Assembly (NCBI GenBank): GCA_963812245.1
Contig: CAWEUK010000002.1
Span: 1 to 64,000, forward strand
From: Salsipaludibacter sp963812245
GTDB lineage: Bacteria > Actinomycetota > Nitriliruptoria > Nitriliruptorales > Nitriliruptoraceae
DNA: 64,000 nt
Reading direction: 5' to 3'
The notes under the pieces were generated by a model that was given only the letters and a program-made list of their open reading frames with translations, had not been told where the DNA came from and ran no database searches. Each line of letters begins with the position of its first letter. The stretch's first letter is position 1. Positions 28,336 through 35,522 of the stretch are shown here, piece after piece. The position numbers and the translations under genes are program-made.

Positions 28336-29244
28336 CCCCTGCAGGATCGAGTGCAGGGTCGAGATGTCTGCCGGGGTGACTCGGCAGCAGCCGCCGACCA
28401 GGCGGGCACCGGCGTCGACCCAGCCGTCGACAGCCCGGGGTGCGAACGTCGGGGTGCCCACCCAGCGATGGTTCGCCGCGTCCCATTCCTCGCCACTGTT
28501 GGGGTAGGCAATGGTGGGCGTGGGGGCGACCTCGGCCGCGAGCGCCATGGCAGGTGCGACATCCCCGGGCTTGCAGCAGTTCACGCCGACCGCCACCACC
28601 TCGTCGACGTCGGCCGCCATGGCGAAGGCCTCGGCCAGCGGCTCGCCCCGACGGGTGCGGTCGCCGTCGCAGGTCATCGACAGCCAGCACGTGCGGCCAG
28701 ACCCGTCCACCTCGGAGAGCACGGCCTCGACTTCTGCCAGGCAGGGGATGGTCTCGATCGCGAACACGTCAGCGCCGGCGTCTGCCAGCACGTCCAGTCG
28801 TGGACGGTGCCAGCGTGCCAGCTGCGCCACCGACAACCCGTAGTCGCCGCGGTACTCGGAGCCGTCTGCCAGTGCGGCGCCGTAGGGGCCCACGGAAGCG
28901 GCGACCCAGCGGGGACGGCCGTCCGGGCTGGTCGTGTCGACGTCACGGCGGGCGCGGTCGGCCAGTCGCACCGTGGCGGTGAGGACGTCGGTGGCAGCAC
29001 GCCGATCGAGGCCGAGCCGAGCCAACCCGTCGAACGATGCCTGGTAGGAGGCCGTGGTGGCCACCTGCGCGCCGGCCTGGAAGAAGTCGCGGTGGGCGGC
29101 GACGACCTCGTCGGGATGGTCGATGACCATGCGTGCCGACCACAGGTGCGACGACAGGTCGTGGCCCCGCGCCTCCAGGTGCGTTGCCAGTCCCCCGTCC
29201 AGCACGACAGGTCCGGCAGTGATGGCTTCCACGAGTGAGGGCAT
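28324..29244 (-). CDS. mmuM: Homocysteine S-methyltransferase
   Basis: 306 residues from ATG 29244 (an in-frame ATG at 29280 is possible). The N-terminal VVLDGGLATHLEARGHDL, the first zinc-ligand motif GVNCCKPGD (residues about 215-223) and the second GGCCRVTP (about 283-290) are intact. All three thiols for zinc are therefore present. The enzyme transfers a methyl group from S-methylmethionine (or S-adenosylmethionine) to homocysteine, making methionine. It stands between a minisatellite and the LysR-linked gene pair, with no other methionine gene nearby. Confidence 0.92.
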   Translation of the reverse strand: MPSLVEAITAGPVVLDGGLATHLEARGHDLSSHLWSARMVIDHPDEVVAAHRDFFQAGAQVATTASYQASFDGLARLGLDRRAATDVLTATVRLADRARRDVDTTSPDGRPRWVAASVGPYGAALADGSEYRGDYGLSVAQLARWHRPRLDVLADAGADVFAIETIPCLAEVEAVLSEVDGSGRTCWLSMTCDGDRTRRGEPLAEAFAMAADVDEVVAVGVNCCKPGDVAPAMALAAEVAPTPTIAYPNSGEEWDAANHRWVGTPTFAPRAVDGWVDAGARLVGGCCRVTPADISTLHSILQGASA

Positions 29245-29315
29245 GGCGCCAGCATGCCGTCCGACGACGCCGGATTCCATCCCGCCGGGGACTGCGACGC
29301 CGTTCGACCAGGCAG

Positions 29316-29735
29316 TCAGGCGACTGCGACGAACGAGTCGGCAGTCACGCGGGCGAGGGCACGGGCGTGGTCGCGCACCACGTGGCTGAAGGCACGCGCA
29401 CGCACGACCTCCGGGGCCGAGGTGTCGACCATGACGTCGAGGCTGGCAGCCTCCACGCCCAGGGCACGGGCGCGACGGGCGAGCACCTCCAGGTCGGCTG
29501 CCACCGAGACGGCGCCGTGGCGGGCGAAGCGGACGGCGACACGATCGAGGTCGAGGTCACCGGCTCCGTGGTCGGCACCGACCACCATGTCGTGGGGCGC
29601 AGTGGTGCGCGGCGCGTCCGGGCCGGAGTCGGCGACACCGGGGGCGGTCGAGGTGGTGATGGACGTGCCGGTCGAGGTGGTGATGGACGTGGCGGTCGAG
29701 GCGGGCAGGGTCTGTGTGGGTGTGTGCGTGGTCAT
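29316..29735 (-). CDS. Small protein, paralogue of the 31042 gene, divergent from LysR
   Basis: 139 residues from ATG 29735 behind an ideal AAGGAGG. The N-terminus is a Thr/Ser low-complexity stretch with TSITTST repeats. The C-terminal 85 residues are globular and nearly match the protein at 31042: VAADLEVLARRARALGVEA, then DTSAPEVVRARAFSHVVR and a final DSFVAVA. The two paralogues flank the LysR gene. I recognise no domain. The 87-bp divergent gap with lysR suggests direct control by LysR. Confidence 0.75.
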   Translation of the reverse strand: MTTHTPTQTLPASTATSITTSTGTSITTSTAPGVADSGPDAPRTTAPHDMVVGADHGAGDLDLDRVAVRFARHGAVSVAADLEVLARRARALGVEAASLDVMVDTSAPEVVRARAFSHVVRDHARALARVTADSFVAVA

Positions 29736-29822
29736 CGTGGACCTCCTTGGTGCTGCCCACCGTACGAAGCCCGGTCCATCATGAAAAGCGGTAGTCTCGT
29801 GTCCTCTCCATAAGCGGAGCTG

Positions 29823-30770
29823 ATGATGGTTGCAACGCGAGACATCGAGATTCGTCACCTCATGGCCCTGCAGGCCGTGGCCGACACCGGCACGTTCAGT
29901 CGTGCCGCGGACCAGCTCGGCTACACCCAGTCGGCGATCAGCCAGCAGGTCGCAGCACTCGAGCGCATGCTGGGCGAGCAGGTCTTCGACCGCCCCGGCG
30001 GGCCGCGACCGGTGGCGCTGACACCGCTCGGCGAGGTCCTGCTCGGGCATGCCAATGCCGTCCTCGAACGTGCCGACGAAGCCGCCAACGACATCGAGCG
30101 CTTCCGCGCCGGGACGATCGGGCGCATCGACATCGGCAACTTCCAGAGCGTGCTCACGGCCCTGGTCCCCCCGATCCTGGGCCGAATGCGGGCCGAGCGG
30201 CCGGAGGTGGACGTGCGGCTCGTGCAGGAGGATGACAACGACGTGCTGATCCGGCGTGTGGCCGAGGGGCAACTGGACGTGAGCTTCTTCCTGGCCCATG
30301 ACGACCCGCGCATCGAGTCCGTGCATCTGCTCGACGATCCGTACGTACTCGTGGCTCGCGCCGACGACCTCGAGCGGACCAGCGCAGCCCTGGTGGGTCC
30401 GGTGTCGCCGAACCTCCTGCACGGCGCCGCGACCATCGCCGAGCTCGACACCCCGTGTCAGCGCCAGATCGACCACGGGCTGCAGGCCGTCGGCGTCATC
30501 CCCGACATCGTGTTCCGCACCAACGACAACACCGCCGTGACTGCGATGGTGCGGGCCGGGATGGGCATGGCGGTGCTGCCACTGTTGGCGGTGGGACCCA
30601 ATGACGAGCAGCTCAAAGTCCGACGGCTCGACCCGCCGATCCCGCCGCGCCAGATCTCGATCGGCTGGCAGCGCGGCCGGACCCTGTCGCCGGCCGCACA
30701 GCGCTTCGTCGAACTGGCCCAGGAGGTCACCCAGTCGTTGCAGGCACAGTCCTTGACGGCGCTGACCTGA
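29823..30770 (+). CDS. LysR-family transcriptional regulator
   Basis: 315 residues (ATG 29823 or 29826). Winged HTH: LMALQAVADTGTFSRAADQL, then GYTQSAISQQVAALERMLGE. The C-terminal two-lobe periplasmic-binding-like effector domain runs from about residue 95 (GRIDIGNFQSVLTALVPPIL) to 300. It is divergent from one small paralogue and upstream of the other, with the OsmC and flavoprotein genes beyond. The arrangement marks it as the likely local activator. The effector is unknown; an oxidant or aromatic compound would fit the target genes. Confidence 0.92.
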   Translation: MMVATRDIEIRHLMALQAVADTGTFSRAADQLGYTQSAISQQVAALERMLGEQVFDRPGGPRPVALTPLGEVLLGHANAVLERADEAANDIERFRAGTIGRIDIGNFQSVLTALVPPILGRMRAERPEVDVRLVQEDDNDVLIRRVAEGQLDVSFFLAHDDPRIESVHLLDDPYVLVARADDLERTSAALVGPVSPNLLHGAATIAELDTPCQRQIDHGLQAVGVIPDIVFRTNDNTAVTAMVRAGMGMAVLPLLAVGPNDEQLKVRRLDPPIPPRQISIGWQRGRTLSPAAQRFVELAQEVTQSLQAQSLTALT

Positions 30771-30940
30771 CGACGCGCCACATGGCGCCACCGAGCAACC
30801 GATCAATGCTCCGGTGCAGCGCATCGCGGGGCCATCACCTGGGCGGTTGCGTGGCAGCGTTCGGGCCAACGTGCCCGCTGGGGACTCGAGTTCTTCGGGC
30901 CACCGTGCCCAGAGGCAACCCCGACCCACCGACGAAGTGT

Positions 30941-31041
30941 CCACACGTTCTCCACGTGGTCTCCAAGGATGTCCGTGTGCCGCGCGGCACAGTTTGGTGC
31001 AACGAGCCGGACGCACCGGCCTTCCCAACAGGAGCTCCACC
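30941..31041 (+). promoter_or_regulatory. Duplicated leader/promoter, copy A
   Basis: The 101 bases before ATG 31042 align almost without gaps to those before ATG 32172. Strongest blocks are CCACACGTTCTCCACGTGG, GTCTCCAAGGA, CGGCAC-GTT and CGAGCCGGAC-CACCGGCC. GTTCTCCA and GTCTCCA form spaced direct repeats. Shared activator binding or shared leader structure is implied. Confidence 0.7.
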
Positions 31042-31335
31042 ATGACCATGCACACACTCACCCTGACCAAGCCGGCGTCCACCACCGCCGGCACCCTCGA
31101 CCTGACGGCTGTGGCCGCGCGGTTCGACCGCGGCGGCGCCGCCTCGGTGGCGACCGACCTGGACGTGCTCGCGCACCGCGCCCGTGCGGTGGGCGTCAAG
31201 ACGGCCGGCCTGGGCGTCATGGCCGACACTTCGGCCCCGGAGGTTGTCCGGGCGCGAGCCTTCAGCCACGTGGTGCGCGCGTACGGCCGTGCCCTGGCCC
31301 GTCTCAGCACCGATTCGTTCGTCGCGGTCGCCTGA
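31042..31335 (+). CDS. Small protein of the same family as 29316-29735
   Basis: 97 residues from ATG 31042 (AGGAG site). It lacks the Thr-rich repeats of its paralogue but keeps the whole globular part: VAARFDRGGAASVATDLDV, LAHRARAVGVKTAGLGVMA, DTSAPEVVRARAFSHVVRAY and the identical end STDSFVAVA. It has no Cys, no membrane segment and no known motif. Its 101-bp leader is duplicated before the OsmC gene, so it is probably coexpressed with OsmC and the flavoproteins. A hairpin follows the stop. Confidence 0.75.
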   Translation: MTMHTLTLTKPASTTAGTLDLTAVAARFDRGGAASVATDLDVLAHRARAVGVKTAGLGVMADTSAPEVVRARAFSHVVRAYGRALARLSTDSFVAVA

Positions 31336-31363
31336 TCCCCGCCGCCGCACTCCGGACGTTGTC

Positions 31364-31396
31364 GCAACGCCTCTGCCGACTCGGCGGAGGCGTTGC
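31364..31396 (+). terminator. 16-bp stem-loop after the small protein
   Basis: GCAACGCCTC (31364-31373) pairs with GAGGCGTTGC (31387-31396). The inner TGCCGA/TCGGCG extends the stem with one mismatch. It starts 28 bases past the stop. Confidence 0.75.
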
Positions 31397-31619
31397 GGCG
31401 TCCCGGGATTGCGGCGTTCGGTGGAGTCGACGGAATCGGGACCGAGGGCGGAGGACTGAGGACTGAGGACTAGGACTGATCCAACGTCCAGCCGGCATGG
31501 CACGAAGCAGGTCTTCAGGTGCAGCCGATGGTGTGGGCCATTGCCAGGCTGTCGCTGACCTCGAGCAAGGCTCGCGCGCGTCGGAGGGCAAGCCGGGTCG
31601 CTGCCCACTTCTGGAACAC

Positions 31620-32010
31620 CGGCGATCACCTGCCGTCGGTGCCTCCCTCTTCGACGGCGACCGTTGCCTCGGGCTGGCCACCGTGGAGTTCCTCGACATC
31701 GAGGATGCACGCGCGCTCTCCCTCAGCGGCGCAGACCTTCACTCCACCCTGCGTGGTCGAGGACTGGACGAACCACTCGTCATCCTCCGCTTCGCGCTCG
31801 GCCGAGCCCGAAGCTGTGACTGGTGGGCCACCCGCAGCCAGAACCCGATCGTCGCCCGCCAGTACCACCGCTTCGACGCCTCCCCTGGGCCACCGACGAC
31901 GCAACGACGGCCGTTGCGGCCAGGTCGCCGAGACGTTGTTCTCGCACTACCGCCAGCCGGACGTATGGGAGCAGCATTCGATCCCCAGACGGGCGCCATG
32001 TTCGCGACGT
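31620..32010 (+). pseudogene. Decayed acyltransferase-like (GNAT-type) remnant
   Basis: The plus frame reads LFDGDRCLGLATVEFLDIED, then GADLHSTLRGRGLDEPLVIL and DWWATRSQNPIVARQYHRF. This recalls acyltransferase-like proteins in which a GRGL segment is followed by TQNP. After a shift near 31880 another frame gives VAETLFSHYRQPDVWEQHS, a plausible continuation. There is no good start and at least two frameshifts. Family assignment is tentative. Confidence 0.35.
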
Positions 32011-32069
32011 GCACCCAGGGCAGCAGGCCCGGCACGTGGACGCCCACGGCGTCGACGTCGGCGCGATCT

Positions 32070-32171
32070 CCACATGTTCTCCATGTCGTCTCCAAGGAAG
32101 GCCGGTCGGGCGACGGCACTGTTGGGTTCACCGAGCCGGACACACCGGCCACCCCCACAAGGAGCAGGACA
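32070..32171 (+). promoter_or_regulatory. Duplicated leader/promoter, copy B
   Basis: 102 bases before ATG 32172 that match copy A (30941-31041) over nearly the whole length, including CCACATGTTCTCCATGTCG, GTCTCCAAGGA, CGGCACTGTT and CGAGCCGGACACACCGGCC. Changes C to T at two positions are symmetric about TTCTCC. Confidence 0.7.
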
Positions 32172-32738
32172 ATGACCAGCACCACCACCACCCAGCCCGT
32201 CGACAACGGCGTCAACGTCGAGGCGATCCTCGGCGCCCGCGAGGCCATGACGGCAATGCCGGCCGCAGCCGCCTTCGTGTGGCGCGCGTCCAACGAGTGG
32301 GTCAACGGCACGCACAGCCGGACCACCTTCGACACCTACTTCGGTGCCGGTGAGGAGCAGGCACACCGTCAGCCCTACACCATCGACGCCGACCACCCCG
32401 AGTTGTTCGCAGCCGAGGACAACGGGCCGACGCCGGCCGAGATCGTCCTGGGCGCCCTGGCCAGCTGCCTGACCGGTGGCGTCGCATCCGTGGCCACCAA
32501 CCGGGGCATCAACCTGCGCTCGGTCACGGCACGCGTCGAGGCCGACATGGACATCCAGGGGATCCTGGGCATCGACCCCGAGGTGCGCAACGGCTTCGGC
32601 TCGATTCGCGTGACCTACGAGATCGACGGCGACGCCACCCACGCGGAGCTGCAGTCCGTCGTGGCCCAGTCGCAGAAGCGGTCGGCCGTGTTCGACGCGC
32701 TCACCAACCCCACTGCCGTCACGGTCGAACTGGCCTGA
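32172..32738 (+). CDS. OsmC-family protein
   Basis: 188 residues from ATG 32172 (AAGGAG site). The core is typical: GPTPAEIVLGALASCLTGGV (residues about 77-96), with the helix Cys of the OsmC fold. The N-terminal partner Cys of true Ohr/OsmC peroxidases is absent; this is the protein's only Cys. It may therefore be a single-Cys detoxification or ligand-binding variant. It is followed 39 bp later by two flavoprotein genes, with which it probably forms an operon controlled from the duplicated leader. Confidence 0.88.
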   Translation: MTSTTTTQPVDNGVNVEAILGAREAMTAMPAAAAFVWRASNEWVNGTHSRTTFDTYFGAGEEQAHRQPYTIDADHPELFAAEDNGPTPAEIVLGALASCLTGGVASVATNRGINLRSVTARVEADMDIQGILGIDPEVRNGFGSIRVTYEIDGDATHAELQSVVAQSQKRSAVFDALTNPTAVTVELA

Positions 32739-32777
32739 TCGCAACCCACCACCCACCAGCAGGAAGGGGTGAGTCCC

Positions 32778-34058
32778 ATGGACACGATGGTCGTCATCAT
32801 CGGCGCCGGCCAGGCCGGCCTGGCCATGAGCCGCCAACTCATCGGTCGCGGCGTGGAGCACGTGCTCCTCGAGCGCGGCACCGTCGCCAACTCGTGGCGC
32901 ACGGAGCGATGGGACTCACTCCGCCTGCTGACCCCCAACTGGCTCAGCCGGCTGCCGGGCCACACCTACACCGGCTCGGACCCGGAGGGCTTCATGGCCG
33001 CCACCGAGGTGGCCGACATGCTCGACCACTACCGGGCCAGCTTCGACCCGCCCGTCCACACCGGTGTCACCGTCACCGAGGTGCGGCGCACCGCAGCCGG
33101 GTTCACCGTGGACACCGACCAGGGCGCCTGGCGCTGCCAGGCCGTCGTGGTCGCCACGGGAGCCGCCAGCACCCCGCACGTCCCGGGCATCGCGGCCCAC
33201 GTGCCCGGTCGCATCCACCAGCTCACCCCCACCCACTACCGCAACCCCGACCAACTCGACGACGGCCCCGTGCTGGTGGTCGGTGCCTCGGCATCCGGCG
33301 CCCAGCTCGCAGACGAACTGCACCGCAGCGGTCGGGACGTGGTCCTGGCCGTGGGCGACCACGTCCGGCTGCCCCGTCAGTACCGCCAGATGGACATCCA
33401 CTGGTGGATGGAGACCATCGGACTGCTGGACGACCGCATCGAGGACCAGTCCCGCCCCGAGCGGGCGCGGCAGTTGCCCTCCCTGCAACTCGTCGGCAGC
33501 GACGACGGCCGATCAGTCGACCTCAATGCACTCGCCGACATCGGCATCGAACTGGTCGGGCGCCTGGCAGACGTCCACGGCACCACGGCCCAGTTCTCCG
33601 ATGGGCTGGCCGCCACCTGCCGGTCCGCCGACGGCCGGATGCGACGCCTGCTGGCCCGCATCGACGACTTCGCCGCCGCCCACGGCCTGGACGCCGAGAT
33701 CGCGGCGCCCGACGCCCCGGCCCCGCTCCGCATCCCCCGTGCCCGCACGACCATCGACATGACGCAGTTCGCCACCGTGCTGTGGGCCACCGGGTTCCGA
33801 CCCGACCACCCGTGGCTGGACGCGCGCGCGCTCGACGAGCGCGGCGCCATCCGCCACGAGGGTGGCGTGGGCGCCATGCCCGGCCTCTACGTCCTGGGCC
33901 TGCCGTTCATGCGTCGTCGCAAGTCCAGCTTCCTGGACGGTGTCGGCCCCGATGCCGCCGAACTGTCCGCCCACCTCGTCGCCCACCTGCACCGCCACCC
34001 GTCCACCGCCGCCGGCGCCAGCGCCGGCAGCGCCACCACCCAGGAGCGCTCGTCATGA
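32778..34058 (+). CDS. FAD/NADPH-dependent monooxygenase-like oxidoreductase
   Basis: 426 residues. ATG 32778 has a GGAAGGGG site. FAD-binding VVIIGAGQAGLAMSRQL lies at the N-terminus, NADP-binding VLVVGASASGAQLADELH at about residue 175, and the ATG motif VLWATGFRPDHPWLD near 340. Together they give the two-dinucleotide-domain layout of flavin-containing monooxygenases and CzcO-like proteins. Other typical elements are WRTERWDSLRLLTP and the C-terminal GLYVLGLPFMRRRKSSFLDG. The stop overlaps the next ATG (ATGA), coupling it to the second flavoprotein. Substrate unknown. Confidence 0.88.
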   Translation: MDTMVVIIGAGQAGLAMSRQLIGRGVEHVLLERGTVANSWRTERWDSLRLLTPNWLSRLPGHTYTGSDPEGFMAATEVADMLDHYRASFDPPVHTGVTVTEVRRTAAGFTVDTDQGAWRCQAVVVATGAASTPHVPGIAAHVPGRIHQLTPTHYRNPDQLDDGPVLVVGASASGAQLADELHRSGRDVVLAVGDHVRLPRQYRQMDIHWWMETIGLLDDRIEDQSRPERARQLPSLQLVGSDDGRSVDLNALADIGIELVGRLADVHGTTAQFSDGLAATCRSADGRMRRLLARIDDFAAAHGLDAEIAAPDAPAPLRIPRARTTIDMTQFATVLWATGFRPDHPWLDARALDERGAIRHEGGVGAMPGLYVLGLPFMRRRKSSFLDGVGPDAAELSAHLVAHLHRHPSTAAGASAGSATTQERSS

Positions 34059-35305
34059 CCACCATCGACCAGGCCAAGGCCCTGCACCCGGCAGGGTCAG
34101 CCACCCACCACCTGCCACCCGTCGACGCCGTCGTCGTCGGCGCGCGTCCGGCCGGCGCCGGGACCGCCATGCTGCTGGCCCGCCGCGGCCACCGCGTCGT
34201 CGTCATGGACCGCATGACACGCGGCGACGACACGTTGTCGACCCACGCCCTGATGCGCGCGGGCGTCGACCAGCTTGCGAGGTGGGGCCTGCTGCGCGAG
34301 GTCATCGCCGCCGGCACGCCGGAACTGCCACGAGTCACCTTCGACTACGCCGGCACCCGGATCCCGGTCGAACTGGATGCCCCCCTGTTCGCACCGCGCC
34401 GGACGGTGCTCGACCGCATCATCGCGGATGCCGCCGTTCGGGCGGGCGCCCAGGTCCAGTACGGCGTCACCGTGCAGGGTCTGCTCACCGACCCGGACGG
34501 CACCGTTCGCGGCGTCCACGGTCGCACCGCGGACGGCGCCCGGTTCCGACAGCGCGCACGGATCGTGATCGGCGCCGACGGCGTGCGCTCGCACGTGGCC
34601 AGGCAGGTCGCCGCCCCCGCGACCCATGTCGGCACCCACGCCACCGCCGGCATGTACACCTACTTCCGCGGCATCACGCCAGCCCCGCGCGGCCTGGAGT
34701 GGATCTACTCGACCAAGGCCAGTGCCGGCCTGATCCCGACCAACGACGGCAACGTCGGCGTGTTCGTGAGCACGAACCGCGACCGATTCCTCCGTGACTT
34801 CCGTGGCGATCGCCAGGCCGCCTTCGACCGGCTGCTGCTCGAGGCGTCACCGCAGACGGCCCAGCGACTTCGCAGTGCCACCCGGGTCGCGGTCATCCGC
34901 GGGTTCGCCGCCGATCCGGGCTGGCTGCGTCGCCCGTACGGGGCCGGCTGGGCGTTGGTGGGCGATGCCGGATCCCGGAAGGACCCGATCTCGGCGCACG
35001 GCATCGCCGGGGCGCTCAGGGACGCCGAACTGCTGGCCCGAGCCGTGGACGCCGGACTGGCCGGGGCGTCGTCGATGGAGGAGGCACTGGCCGGCTACGA
35101 GCGCACCCGCAACGAGCTCAGCCTCCCACTCCTGCAGGCAGCCGACGCCGTCGCCGGACACGACTGGACCATCGAGACCCTGCAGACCCACCACTTCGCC
35201 CTCAGTGGCGCGATGAAGGTGGAAGCCGCACACCTGCGAGCCCTCCACGACGACGACCCCTTCCGCGCGACCCAACGGCAGGACCGGGTGGCTGCGGCGG
35301 CGTGA
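34055..35305 (+). CDS. FAD-dependent oxidoreductase (PHBH/geranylgeranyl-reductase-like)
   Basis: 416 residues, ATGA-coupled to the preceding flavoprotein. N-terminal VDAVVVGARPAGAGTAMLLA (FAD) is followed by DTLSTHALMRAGVDQLARWG, a pattern of the FAD_binding_3-type enzymes. RIVIGADGVRSHVARQV (about residue 169-185) is the DG motif, and GWALVGDAGSRKDPISAHGI (about 299-318) is the GD motif that contacts the FAD ribose. The expected active-site residues are present. The enzyme probably hydroxylates or reduces an organic substrate in the same pathway as its neighbour. Confidence 0.88.
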   Translation: MTTIDQAKALHPAGSATHHLPPVDAVVVGARPAGAGTAMLLARRGHRVVVMDRMTRGDDTLSTHALMRAGVDQLARWGLLREVIAAGTPELPRVTFDYAGTRIPVELDAPLFAPRRTVLDRIIADAAVRAGAQVQYGVTVQGLLTDPDGTVRGVHGRTADGARFRQRARIVIGADGVRSHVARQVAAPATHVGTHATAGMYTYFRGITPAPRGLEWIYSTKASAGLIPTNDGNVGVFVSTNRDRFLRDFRGDRQAAFDRLLLEASPQTAQRLRSATRVAVIRGFAADPGWLRRPYGAGWALVGDAGSRKDPISAHGIAGALRDAELLARAVDAGLAGASSMEEALAGYERTRNELSLPLLQAADAVAGHDWTIETLQTHHFALSGAMKVEAAHLRALHDDDPFRATQRQDRVAAAA

Positions 35306-35522
35306 CCCGGCAGCATCGGGGGGTCCCGTGTCGGGTGTCAGCCGGTGGCGTCGCGACACAGCGACCCATCGCGGCGCCACGACCACGCGACACGCGGCCC
35401 CGGCATCCCGAATCGCCGGATCCCGATGATGACGCGCACCGCAGGGCTATCGTGACGGGCCAGGCATCTCCCCGTTCGGCCGGGCATCGGCCGGGGAGCG
35501 CAACGATTCGGGGCAGGCAGGG

